DNA of 64,000 bases, from the NCBI GenBank assembly GCA_022821805.1, contig JAJECX010000038.1, positions 1 through 64,000 on the forward strand. Reading direction: 5' to 3'. Below, piece after piece: positions 42,019 through 50,752 of the stretch; positions within the stretch are counted from its first letter, which is position 1, and every line of letters starts with the position of its first letter. A model generated the notes under the pieces. It saw only the letters and a list, made by a program, of their open reading frames with translations, was not told the origin of the DNA and ran no database searches. This stretch comes from Anaerolineae bacterium (GTDB lineage: Bacteria; Chloroflexota; Anaerolineae; Aggregatilineales; Phototrophicaceae). Position numbers and translations under genes: made by a program.

Positions 42019-43371
42019 TTAGCCGTCGTAGTAGCCGGCCGCCTGCATCACGAAGCGCACATCTTCGGCTGTCCGATCGAGAACGTCTTGTGTATCCGCC
42101 ATCGGGTCGGTCGCCAATTCATTGATCGCTTCCGCCAAGAACGGGACGATATCGGTATATTCCGGAATCAGCGGGATGGTGCGCGCGTCAGCCAATACGG
42201 CGGAGGCGACACCCTGCAATCCATTGTGGACTTCGTTGACTTCTTCATCAGCCAGCACGGATAGCCGTACGGCGACGTTGGTATCCAATCCGGGCGTATC
42301 ATCGAGAACGATGCGTCGCTCGGTGATGGGATGGGTCAGCCACTTCAAGTATTCGAGCGCGGCATCGCGGTCATCGGATTGGTCGAGAATACCGACCGCC
42401 CAGAGATAGCCGTAGGAGGTGGTTTCACCGCCTTCCCAGCCGGGCGCTGGGGCAAACGAGGCATTGTCAGCCACTTCGGCGACTTCCGAGTTAATCATGT
42501 TGCTGGCCATCCACCACCAGCCGACGAACATAGCGGCGCGCCCCTGCACCAACTCGGTATTGGCTTCCTGCTCGTTCCAGGCGACCGAGGCGTCGGGGCT
42601 ATTGCCGTCGCGCACATAGCTGATGTACTGCTCGGTTGCCGCTACGCCAATTTCATTGTTGAAAATGGGTTCCCAGTTTTCGTCAAAGATATCGGTGCCG
42701 GCGCCCCAAAGGTGGCTGTACCAGTTGAATAGATTCTGATCGACATTGAGCCCGTAATACATGGCGATGGGGGCGATGTCCATGCCGCTGTCGCTGATCG
42801 CCTGCCCAATAGCGGAAACATCCTGCCAGGTTGCGGGCGGGTCCATGCCAACCGCATCCAGGACATCGGCGCGGTAATGGAGCAGCAAGGGATGTCCGCG
42901 GAAGGGCAAGCCAAAGATCGTGTCCGTATTGCCGGTCGAAGCAGATTGGTACGCCGGACCGTAGTCGTCCCAGTCAATGCCGGCATCCATGACGAAGTCA
43001 TTCAGCGGATGCAGGAAGTCATAGATATTGGTGCCCCAAGCGTCGACGAAAGCGACAACGTCAAATTCTGTATTGGGATTGGTGGCTTCCAGATAGAGCT
43101 GTTCCTGGAAGGAGCCGAAGGGCAGGTCGCCCCAAGACACGGAAATGCCGGTCATGGCGGTAAATTCGGCGTCGCCTTTGACAGCAGCCGAAGCGAATTG
43201 CGGCGCCGCGCTGCAGCAGATTAGGAAACTCAGCTGTGTGCCATCGTAGGGCTTGCTGGCGTCCAGGCCGAATGTAGCCGGGTCCATGATGTCCTGGGCG
43301 CTGACGGCGGCAAAGGGCAGCGCGAGAAAAACTACCAGTGTCAACAGGCAAACAATCTTGCGAAAATACAT
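42019..43371 (-). CDS. Extracellular sugar-binding protein of ABC importer
   Basis: 450 residues from the ATG at 43371, with AAGGAG ten bases upstream; the longer frame to 43473 lacks a signal. Signal peptide MYFRKIVCLLTLVVFLALPFAAVSAQD without a lipobox Cys. Mature protein of family 1 solute-binding type (YDGTQLSFLICCSAAPQF..., FVDAWGTNIYDFLHPL, GRAAMFVGWWWMASN). A Cys-Cys pair near residue 50 is unusual. First gene of the operon with two permeases; substrate unknown but probably a carbohydrate. Confidence 0.9.
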   Translation of the reverse strand: MYFRKIVCLLTLVVFLALPFAAVSAQDIMDPATFGLDASKPYDGTQLSFLICCSAAPQFASAAVKGDAEFTAMTGISVSWGDLPFGSFQEQLYLEATNPNTEFDVVAFVDAWGTNIYDFLHPLNDFVMDAGIDWDDYGPAYQSASTGNTDTIFGLPFRGHPLLLHYRADVLDAVGMDPPATWQDVSAIGQAISDSGMDIAPIAMYYGLNVDQNLFNWYSHLWGAGTDIFDENWEPIFNNEIGVAATEQYISYVRDGNSPDASVAWNEQEANTELVQGRAAMFVGWWWMASNMINSEVAEVADNASFAPAPGWEGGETTSYGYLWAVGILDQSDDRDAALEYLKWLTHPITERRIVLDDTPGLDTNVAVRLSVLADEEVNEVHNGLQGVASAVLADARTIPLIPEYTDIVPFLAEAINELATDPMADTQDVLDRTAEDVRFVMQAAGYYDG

Positions 43372-43529
43372 TGGGAGCTTACTCCTTAACTTGATTCGGA
43401 TAGAAATGTCGTTGGCGCAATGAAAGGGTTTGACGGATTGTCGCGTAAGTTTAACACAAACCGCCGCAATCACAAAATGACGCGACAGCTGTGTGGCTCG
43501 CCCTACGTATAGATCCAGCGGACCTTTGC

Positions 43530-44345
43530 TTAGGCAGTTGGATTCCAGACGAAGGTCCCGTCGTCGACCGTGACTTTGCCCAAGCCGGGAAAGGGCAGGT
43601 GGTAAAAGAGGGTCAGGATGCCCTCATCGGCACAGCGCTGCAGCGTTTTCCGGCGCGTGGCGACGGCGAGCTCGGGGTTCGAGTCGAAGGAGAAATGCCA
43701 GCCCGTATTCTCGAATTGGAAGGGCTGGTGCAGGATGTCGACGACATGGAGCAGTCGGTCGCTGCCCGATTGGACCAGCAGCCCGGAATGTCCTAGCGTG
43801 TGACCCTGGAGGTCAACCACTGATACGCCGGGCGCGACTTCATCACCAGCGTTGACCAGCTTGAAACGATCTCGCAACACGGTAAAGCGCGTCAGATTCT
43901 GCTGATCGGTCGCTGCCGTTGACGCAGCCCAGCGGCCCGTCCACTCGTCCCATTCTGCCTGTGTCGTCACGTAGAGCGCATTGGAGTAAACTGGTTCGCC
44001 CGCAGCGTTGAAAAAGCCGGCGATGTGGTCGCCATGGAAATGTGTAAGGTAAACGATGTCGATATCGGCTGGCGCGACGCCCAAGCTATCGAGCCCGCGC
44101 AGCGCGCCGCCCATGCCTGGAGTGGATTCGCCGAAGCCGACATCAGCCAGGACGCGGGTCGAGCCGCTCTTGATATACAGCAAGTTGAGGCTGCCGGATG
44201 GTTTTCGTCCGGCAAGGGCGGCGTCGATTTGCGCTTTCGAAACGCCGGGATAGCGCTGGGCAAGATTGGCGGCGATAAGATCCGATTCGCCTTCTTGCAG
44301 CGCTGCGCATTCGATGTCGCCGATTTTCAGCTGATGTACCGTCAT
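43530..44345 (-). CDS. MBL-fold metallo-hydrolase
   Basis: 271 residues. The metal motif THFHGDH at 101-107 and later His/Asp ligands (LQGHTLGHSGLLV, RLLHVVDILH) define the metallo-beta-lactamase fold. The layout resembles quorum-quenching lactonase-like or general MBL hydrolases (for example TRVLADVGFGESTPGMGG). The substrate cannot be inferred. It is followed (reverse direction, upstream) by the CPBP-like gene 27 bases away. Confidence 0.88.
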   Translation of the reverse strand: MTVHQLKIGDIECAALQEGESDLIAANLAQRYPGVSKAQIDAALAGRKPSGSLNLLYIKSGSTRVLADVGFGESTPGMGGALRGLDSLGVAPADIDIVYLTHFHGDHIAGFFNAAGEPVYSNALYVTTQAEWDEWTGRWAASTAATDQQNLTRFTVLRDRFKLVNAGDEVAPGVSVVDLQGHTLGHSGLLVQSGSDRLLHVVDILHQPFQFENTGWHFSFDSNPELAVATRRKTLQRCADEGILTLFYHLPFPGLGKVTVDDGTFVWNPTA

Positions 44346-44372
44346 TGCGTCTTCCTTTCGTTAGCTAGCTGC

Positions 44373-45140
44373 TCAGTTGCTGACCAAGGCGATCGCGGTC
44401 AGCAAGAATATCAGGCCGGCGCCCATGCGGGCGATGATCACCGCGCTGGTGGAAGCGCTATACACCTTCAACAGGCAGAACGCGAGCCCGGTCAAGAACG
44501 GATAAACGATGTCGTACCAGGGATTGACGTAGATGGCGCGGTTGGCGCCGGAGAACACGACCAAGTGCAGAAGCGTGAAGCCTAGACTGGTGACGAGCAC
44601 GCCCGCTCGCGGTCCAAAATGCCAGCGAAGCGACGGCATCAATACCGCATGGAAGACGAGTGATTCGGCGACAGGTTGCAGCAGCAGTAGCAGACCAGCG
44701 GCAATCAGGCTTTCGGGCCGAAGGTCATAGATGCCAACCAACTCCGGAATTGGCAGGAACTGGCCGCCAGCGAGGCTGATGACGAGGTCGATGGCAAGGG
44801 CGATGGCGATGCCGACGAGCAGCGCGAGTGGAACTGGCAGATTGCCTTGTTGCAAGTTGAGCGCGCGCCAGCTTTCCGCGCTGCTGCGGCGATTGACCAG
44901 GACGAATACGATGTTCAGCGCAAATCCCAGAATCCAGCTAAGCGTCAGTAATGAAGGCGAAATTGTCTCGCTGCCCAGCAGTAGAGAGGCCAGCGCCGGA
45001 CCGACAACGATCAAGCAGATGAAGCTGACGGCGACGGTGAGCAGCGCGCCAGGCGCGCTCCAAGGCGGGGCGGCCGCTTCCGGGATGGTGAGCTTGGCCA
45101 TCAGGGACATTTCACGGCGGTCTACAGGATTCTCAGACAT
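44373..45140 (-). CDS. CPBP-like intramembrane protein, degenerate active site
   Basis: 255 residues, about eight hydrophobic helices. The segment PVAESLVFHAVLMPSLRWHFG sits where CPBP (Abi) proteases have EExxxR, but reads AESLVFH, losing the second Glu and the Arg. The second motif FxxxH is kept (FTLLH). It may be inactive as a protease or a distant relative with another function. Between the MBL gene and a glycosyltransferase in the same direction. Confidence 0.7.
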   Translation of the reverse strand: MSENPVDRREMSLMAKLTIPEAAAPPWSAPGALLTVAVSFICLIVVGPALASLLLGSETISPSLLTLSWILGFALNIVFVLVNRRSSAESWRALNLQQGNLPVPLALLVGIAIALAIDLVISLAGGQFLPIPELVGIYDLRPESLIAAGLLLLLQPVAESLVFHAVLMPSLRWHFGPRAGVLVTSLGFTLLHLVVFSGANRAIYVNPWYDIVYPFLTGLAFCLLKVYSASTSAVIIARMGAGLIFLLTAIALVSN

Positions 45141-45161
45141 GTTCTTTTTGGGGTTGGTCAG

Positions 45162-46298
45162 CTAGCCGCGCATGACTTTTTCATACACTCCGAGCGTCTC
45201 CTGCGCCGTTTTGCGCCAGGAGTAGTTGCTGGCCAGCGCCAAGCCTTGATTGATCATGGTTTCGCGCAGCGGCTGTTGAATCAACAACGCGATGATGGCG
45301 CCAGCCATCTCCCGCGCATTATTGACGATAAAGGCGGCGTCTTCCAGTACTTCTTCAAAAACGATAGCGTCCGAAGTCACCACCGGTGTGCCCGATGCCA
45401 TCGCCTCCAGCGCCGTCAAGCCGAAGCCTTCGTAGAGGCTGGGGAAGACGAATACGTCAGCCAGGCGATAGAGCGAAGGCTTGTCCGCCTCGTCGACGAA
45501 ACCAATCCATTGCACGTAATCGTCAATCTTGAGACGGCGGCTGTATTCGCGCAGATCCGGGAAGAGGCGGTTGTCGTATTTTGGTTCGCGCCCGGCGATG
45601 ACGAGGGGAAAGGTATCGCCATCTGCTTCGCCGACGTAGGTGTAAGCCAGCATCAAGTCATTGACCTGTTTGCGCCAGTCGAAGCCGCCGAGGTAAAGCA
45701 CGAAATGGTCGGGAAGGTCGTATTTTACGCGGACGGCTTCGTCGTTGTCGGCGCCGATTTGGGGATGGAAGCGCTCGGCCGGCGCCAGGTAGGTGACGAT
45801 GATCTGATCTTCGGGGATTTGGAGCTGTTCTTCGATGTCAACCTTGGCTGTTTCGCTGATTGTGATGATGTGATTGCTGCCGCGCGCCGCCGAACTGACG
45901 AGCGATGTGTACATGCCCGTAAGCAGCCCCCGATTGTATATGGGGTATAGAAGGGGAATGACATCAAGGACTGTCGTAATGAGCTTAATCGGGCAAGCCA
46001 GCGGCGTTCCCCAATAGGGCACGTGGGCTATGTCGGCGCCGATATCGCATGCGATTCGCGGGAAGCTGCGCTGTTCGAAGTAGACTTTGCCCCACTTGCT
46101 CGCTTGATTGCGCGAACCTGTCTCGATGGGTTTGACTCCCGCAGGCAAATCTTTCGGCGCCCGCAAATGGGGCGGCAAGATCAAGGAGAGCTCCAGCTCT
46201 TCAGCAGCGATTGACAGATGCTTTATCAGATGGCGCAGGTATTGCCCGCTGCCGGTCGATTCCTGGTCGTAGAACCAGCCGTTTATCGCGATGTGCAC
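45162..46298 (-). CDS. Glycosyltransferase family 4
   Basis: 378 residues. GTG start at 46298 with GGAGG five bases upstream. The C-terminal donor domain has FVLYLGGFDWRKQVNDLM and SLYEGFGLTALEAMASGTPVV, with the E-x7-E motif; the N-terminal domain has WFYDQESTGSGQYLRHLI. Probably adds a sugar to a cell-surface glycan or lipid from a nucleotide-sugar donor. The adjacent sugar-nucleotide epimerase-type gene supports glycan assembly. Confidence 0.88.
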   Translation of the reverse strand: MHIAINGWFYDQESTGSGQYLRHLIKHLSIAAEELELSLILPPHLRAPKDLPAGVKPIETGSRNQASKWGKVYFEQRSFPRIACDIGADIAHVPYWGTPLACPIKLITTVLDVIPLLYPIYNRGLLTGMYTSLVSSAARGSNHIITISETAKVDIEEQLQIPEDQIIVTYLAPAERFHPQIGADNDEAVRVKYDLPDHFVLYLGGFDWRKQVNDLMLAYTYVGEADGDTFPLVIAGREPKYDNRLFPDLREYSRRLKIDDYVQWIGFVDEADKPSLYRLADVFVFPSLYEGFGLTALEAMASGTPVVTSDAIVFEEVLEDAAFIVNNAREMAGAIIALLIQQPLRETMINQGLALASNYSWRKTAQETLGVYEKVMRG

Positions 46299-46347
46299 GG
46301 CTACCTCCGACTGCAGGTTTCATTGTCTCAAACGCGCGCGCCAGCGG

Positions 46348-47328
46348 CTAGCCAGTGTACATCTCGTTCTGACAATAAGCGATGATTTGGTCAATGGTTT
46401 CGTCCAGCGAGGTTGACGGCTGCCAGCCAATGGCGGACTGAATCTTGTCGATGCTGGGCACGCGGCGGCGGAAGTCCTCGAAGCCCGGCTGCTGATAGGC
46501 TTGTTCATAGGGAATCAATGCGATTTCAGAGACGCTATCGGCGCGGTCGCGAATGCGCTCCGCCAGATTGATGATGCTGAGTTCCTCGCTGCTGCCGATA
46601 TTGTAAAGTTCGCCGATTGCGGAATCGCATTCAGCAAGACCTTGAATCGCCCTGACCACATCATGGACGTTGGCGAAGCAGCGCTGCTGCCGCCCGTCGC
46701 CGTAAACTTGTATCGTTTCGTTCGCCAGCGCCCAGCGCACGAAGCGCGGCACCACCATGCCGTATTGCCCAAGCTGACGCGGACCGACCGTGTTGAAAAG
46801 CCGAAACAGGGTGACCGGCAAGCCGACCTCGTCGTGATAAGCGAATGCCAGGAATTCGTCAATTGCTTTGGAAGCGGCGTAGCTCCAGCGGCTGCGCCTT
46901 GTCGGACCCGAAAGGGTATCGTCGTCTTCGCGGAAGGGGAATTTAACGCCTTTGCCATAGACCTCGGATGTGGAAGCGATGAGAACGCGGCGACGATAGC
47001 GGCTGGCTGTTTTAAGGATCATCTCGGTGCCGCCAATGTTCACTTCAATGGTATTGATCGGGCGGTCAATGATATTGCGCACGCCGACGGCGGCCGCCAA
47101 ATGGAAGATGATGTCGCATTCGCTGACGAGCCGATCGATGACGTGAATATTGCGGATATCCTCGACCGCGTAGCTGAAGTTGGGATGGGACATGACGCAT
47201 TTGATGTTGCGCAGGTTTCCGGTGGACAGATTGTCGATTACCGTTACCTGGTAGCCGCTATCCAACAGCCGTTCCGCCAGATGACTGCCGACGAAGCCAG
47301 CGCCGCCGGTGATAAGCGCACGGATCAT
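46348..47328 (-). CDS. NAD-dependent epimerase/dehydratase (extended SDR)
   Basis: 326 residues. NAD-binding GGAGFVG at 8-14, IIFHLAAAVGVRN, and the catalytic Ser...SYAASK motif are present. FRLFNTVGPRQLGQYGMVVPRF and YGDGRQQRCFANVHDV are typical of UDP-sugar epimerases/decarboxylases such as UDP-glucuronate decarboxylase or UDP-glucose epimerase; the exact reaction is open. It is upstream of the glycosyltransferase gene, same direction, 49 bases apart. Confidence 0.88.
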   Translation of the reverse strand: MIRALITGGAGFVGSHLAERLLDSGYQVTVIDNLSTGNLRNIKCVMSHPNFSYAVEDIRNIHVIDRLVSECDIIFHLAAAVGVRNIIDRPINTIEVNIGGTEMILKTASRYRRRVLIASTSEVYGKGVKFPFREDDDTLSGPTRRSRWSYAASKAIDEFLAFAYHDEVGLPVTLFRLFNTVGPRQLGQYGMVVPRFVRWALANETIQVYGDGRQQRCFANVHDVVRAIQGLAECDSAIGELYNIGSSEELSIINLAERIRDRADSVSEIALIPYEQAYQQPGFEDFRRRVPSIDKIQSAIGWQPSTSLDETIDQIIAYCQNEMYTG

Positions 47329-47415
47329 ATTGAGTCCTTCCCGCTACGGGGACGCGTCACAATCATGGATTCTACACGCGAATGGCGATTGTTACTTGAG
47401 GAAGCGGCGAGAGAG

Positions 47416-48213
47416 TCAAATCCTTCGCGCGAGGTAAAGCAGCGCGACGGTTTCGCGGATAATGGACCCGGCAAATTCCTCATTGATTAGCTGTTCAACG
47501 CCAGCGAGCAGCTTCCGCCGCCTTGATTCGTCCAGCCTTTGGTGGTCAGAGAAGGTGCCCAACAGGTCGATATAGGCGCGCGCGCTGTACTCGGTCGCGA
47601 CGTAGTGCTTGCGAATCGCAAGATCGGCAAAAAAGCCGCTAGCCGGGATGAGCCCTTCGTATTCGGTGGCGACGGCATCGGGCTGAGGCGGCTGTACATA
47701 ATCGCTGATCAATTCTGGCGCAACCGCCTGGTAAATCCTTTGGACGGCGTCGAAGAAAGCGCGGCTTGCTTCGGTCTGCGCGGACCGATGCCAGAAGAGC
47801 GCGAGCGTGCTGTCCTCGGCCAATAGCTCATGCGCCTTTTGAAAGCGGATGCGCGGATCGGTCCAGTGAAACGCGGTGGCTGAAAGCAGCAGGTCATAAG
47901 TGGCTGGCGAGCAGGAGTAGGCCTCGAAGCTGGCGCATGTCACCTTGACCCGAGGGAAAGCCGCCAGCTTGGCGCGGGCGATGGAAGCCATTTGCGCGCC
48001 GGGTTCGAGGCAATCGATGGTATAGCCGCGCCGCGCCATCGGCAGGGTCGCTTGGCCGGTGCCGCAGCCGACTTCGAGGACGCGGGCATCGTCAGCGAGA
48101 TTGGCGTAGCTGACAATGTCGTCAAAAAGAGCGGTGGGATAGCCGGGACGGGCGCGGTCGTAAAGTTGGGCTACCTGATTGTGGAGGAGCGTCCGTCGCC
48201 TGTTTTCGGTCAT
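47416..48213 (-). CDS. SAM-dependent methyltransferase, class I
   Basis: 265 residues from the ATG at 48213, seven bases after the stop of the CrtC/AttH-like gene; the longer frame from 48249 would overlap that gene. SAM-binding motif ARVLEVGCGTGQATLPMARRGY and YDLLLSATAFHWTDP are typical of UbiE/trans-aconitate-type small-molecule methyltransferases. The substrate is unknown. Confidence 0.87.
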   Translation of the reverse strand: MTENRRRTLLHNQVAQLYDRARPGYPTALFDDIVSYANLADDARVLEVGCGTGQATLPMARRGYTIDCLEPGAQMASIARAKLAAFPRVKVTCASFEAYSCSPATYDLLLSATAFHWTDPRIRFQKAHELLAEDSTLALFWHRSAQTEASRAFFDAVQRIYQAVAPELISDYVQPPQPDAVATEYEGLIPASGFFADLAIRKHYVATEYSARAYIDLLGTFSDHQRLDESRRRKLLAGVEQLINEEFAGSIIRETVALLYLARRI

Positions 48214-48220
48214 GCGCGCG

Positions 48221-49375
48221 TTAAAATCGATTCTGCATTGAGCTGGCATAGCCGGTTAACTCGGCGTAACCGTAGCCGCTCTTGTCGCCGCTGATCGCGA
48301 CCGCGCCTTCCCAATAGACGATGTCGGCGCTGTGCAATTCCTGATCGGCTTGCAGGGGCGAAATCACGATGTTGAATTCGTCTTCGCCGCGAACCGCTAT
48401 CTCCCAGCCGGCGGGATATTCCGCTTCGCTGTGGGGGCTGCGCCAGGTATCGGTGACAGCGATGGAGAAATCGGCGGCATCGAGGTAGCGCGTACTGCCG
48501 TCGCCGTAAATGTAGAGTCCGCCAAACACGGGTTCTATGCCGCCATCAATCTGTCGGATCTGCCCGACCATTAACTCGCTGTTGTCCTCGAAGATCAAGC
48601 CAAACCAATCCCAGCCGCGGGCGTTTGCGCCCAGGGCGGAGGTGCTGAATTCATGATCCATCCAACTGGTTCCGCTTACATCATAGGTCTGGTCGCCAAT
48701 TGTGATGCCGCCCTCGGTGAGCAGTCTGCTTAAGCTGTAGTAGTAGCTGGCGTTGCCGATTTCGCCGCTTTTGGGGCTGAGTCCCTTATCGCCTTGCAGC
48801 GCTGGGCGTTTCATTTGGTAAAGATGAAAATCAATGGCGAAGTCGGCGCTGGCGGCGCTGATATGTGTTTTGTTCGCATTGTCGTCCAAGGCGAGGATCT
48901 GCCAGTCTTCCAGCCAAACGCGGTAAAAGGGCTCGACTGTAGCGCCAGCCAGACCAGCGCCGCCACGGGCGTAGCGCAGATCATGATAAAAGTCCGCATT
49001 GGCGATATCGCTGACGGTGAAATGCGCCAGATAGATATCGTTGGCGCGAAACTCGGATTCCGATGATTTGGCGAGCGGCGAAAGCGCGCGGCGAAATATC
49101 GTGAATTGGAAGCCGAAGCGCCTGCCCGCTGCAGTTGCCAAATTGCCGGTGTAATACCACCACTCGGTTTGAAACTCAGGATGGGCGCCATGGTCGCGCG
49201 GGAACTGCCAATCCCAGGGCTCGATGGCGCGGGCGAATCCGCTTGCCTCCTGCGGCGGCGCTTCAAGCCGGGTATGGGCGCTGAGCGCGTTGCCGCTCGG
49301 CGGCTCATAAAGGCTGATGCCGAAGAGCAGGACCAGCCCAATGAGCAGCAGGAGTATGATGATGCGCCAATTCAT
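48221..49375 (-). CDS. Carotenoid 1,2-hydratase / AttH-like lipocalin-type protein
   Basis: 384 residues with one N-terminal helix (IIILLLLIGLVLLFGISL), suggesting an exported, membrane-tethered protein. The mature domain has WDWQFPRDHGAHPEFQTEWWYYTGNL followed by FGFQFTIFRRAL and SWMDHEFSTSALG, the hallmarks of the CrtC/AttH double-lipocalin family. CrtC hydrates carotenoids, but many AttH-like proteins are of unknown ligand. No carotenoid genes are nearby. Stop and downstream methyltransferase start are 7 bases apart. Confidence 0.85.
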   Translation of the reverse strand: MNWRIIILLLLIGLVLLFGISLYEPPSGNALSAHTRLEAPPQEASGFARAIEPWDWQFPRDHGAHPEFQTEWWYYTGNLATAAGRRFGFQFTIFRRALSPLAKSSESEFRANDIYLAHFTVSDIANADFYHDLRYARGGAGLAGATVEPFYRVWLEDWQILALDDNANKTHISAASADFAIDFHLYQMKRPALQGDKGLSPKSGEIGNASYYYSLSRLLTEGGITIGDQTYDVSGTSWMDHEFSTSALGANARGWDWFGLIFEDNSELMVGQIRQIDGGIEPVFGGLYIYGDGSTRYLDAADFSIAVTDTWRSPHSEAEYPAGWEIAVRGEDEFNIVISPLQADQELHSADIVYWEGAVAISGDKSGYGYAELTGYASSMQNRF

Positions 49376-49429
49376 GCTGGATCGCCTGGATCAAGGTCGA
49401 AATTGCGAATGCGCAGCTGCAGGCGCATA

Positions 49430-50674
49430 TTAGGCCACGCCGGCGACATCGAGTACCGCATGCAGCAGGGCATTGCAGACGGCTTCGAGGTCTTCGGGCT
49501 CGGCGCTCTCCGATTCGTGATGGCTGATGCCGTCTTTGCATGGGGCGAAAAGCATCGCCGTCGGGCAGCGCTCGGCAACATAGCAAGCGTCATGACCGGC
49601 GCCGGATGTAATGAAAGTGTGAGATATATCAAGCCGCTCACAGGCGCCTTTTACGGCGGCGACGCAGCGCTGGTCAAAGGCGACCGGCGCCGTGTATGAG
49701 ATTTGCTCCAGAGACAGATCCAAGCCGATATCGTCAGCGACCTGCTCGCAGACAGCGCGAAGGGCGCTGTCCATCGCTGAAAGGGTATCGGCTGAAGGAT
49801 GGCGCATATCGACAGTGAAGTCGACGCGTCCCGGAATGACATTGCGCGAGCCGGGTCCGACATCGACCTGGCTGCCGACGGTGCCGCGGGCGAGCGGGGC
49901 GTGTTCATGCGCGATGTCATCGACAGCGCTCACCACCTTGGCCGCGCCCAGCAGCGCATTGCGTCTTCCCGCCATCGGCGTCGAGCCGGTGTGCTGAGCG
50001 AAGCCTTCCAGCGTCACATCGTACCAGCGAAAACCTTGCGCCGCGTCCACGACGCCGACGGCGATGCCCTCGCTGTCGAGGATGGGACCCTGCTCGATAT
50101 GGCACTCAAAGAAGGCGGAAAACACATGATCGCGCGCTGGCGCTTCGCCCAGATAGCCGATCCGCTTAAGCTCGTCGAGCACGGTCGCGCCGCTATCGAC
50201 CGCGATGCGAGACTGCGCCCAATCCAGGTCGAAGACGCCGCCGTAGACGCCCGATGCCAGCATCGCCGGGGCGAAGCGAGCGCCTTCTTCATTGGTCCAA
50301 TTGACGACTCCGAGCGGCGCAACCGTGGTGATGTTGTGGTCGTTTAGGCTGCGAATCACTTCCAGCCCGGCCAGCACACCGAAGACGCCATCGAATTTGC
50401 CGCCGTAGGGCTGGGTGTCAAGGTGGCTGCCCATGCCGACTGGCGCCATCTCATTTGAAGAGCCGGCTCGCAGCGCGAACATGTCGCCCATATTGTCTAC
50501 GGTCATGCTCATACCGGCGTCGGCGCACCAGCTGGCGAAGAGGTCGCGGGCGACCTTGTCCTCATCGCTTAGGGTAAGCCGATGGCTGCCGCCATTGGCG
50601 GTGGCGCCGATTTTCGCCATCTCCATAATGCTGTCCCAGAGCCGTTCGCCATTGACGCGGATGTGTTTTGTCAT
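49430..50674 (-). CDS. M20-family Zn amidohydrolase (N-carbamoyl amino acid / allantoate type)
   Basis: 414 residues. Zinc motifs GSHLDTQPYGG, WTNEEGARFAPAM and FECHIEQGPILD are those of the hydantoinase/carbamoylase (HyuC, AllC, beta-ureidopropionase) branch. These cleave carbamoyl groups from N-carbamoyl amino acids or ureido compounds. The last segment HDACYVAERCPTAMLFAPCKDG is also standard. No hydantoinase or allantoin genes are adjacent, so the substrate is not fixed. Confidence 0.9.
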   Translation of the reverse strand: MTKHIRVNGERLWDSIMEMAKIGATANGGSHRLTLSDEDKVARDLFASWCADAGMSMTVDNMGDMFALRAGSSNEMAPVGMGSHLDTQPYGGKFDGVFGVLAGLEVIRSLNDHNITTVAPLGVVNWTNEEGARFAPAMLASGVYGGVFDLDWAQSRIAVDSGATVLDELKRIGYLGEAPARDHVFSAFFECHIEQGPILDSEGIAVGVVDAAQGFRWYDVTLEGFAQHTGSTPMAGRRNALLGAAKVVSAVDDIAHEHAPLARGTVGSQVDVGPGSRNVIPGRVDFTVDMRHPSADTLSAMDSALRAVCEQVADDIGLDLSLEQISYTAPVAFDQRCVAAVKGACERLDISHTFITSGAGHDACYVAERCPTAMLFAPCKDGISHHESESAEPEDLEAVCNALLHAVLDVAGVA

Positions 50675-50688
50675 CGTCGTTCTCCGGT

Positions 50689-50752
50689 GGGCGGCCTGTT
50701 AAGTCGCCCCTAGGGTCTTCGATTTGGCGGGCGACCGGATAGGTCGCTCTTA
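50689..50752. repeat. Two family A repeats between sulfatase and amidohydrolase
   Basis: A divergent unit (GGCGGCCTGTTAAGTCGCCCC) at 50689-50712 and a better one (GGGCGACCGGATAGGTCGC) at 50729-50752 that ends at the sulfatase stop. Confidence 0.65.
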
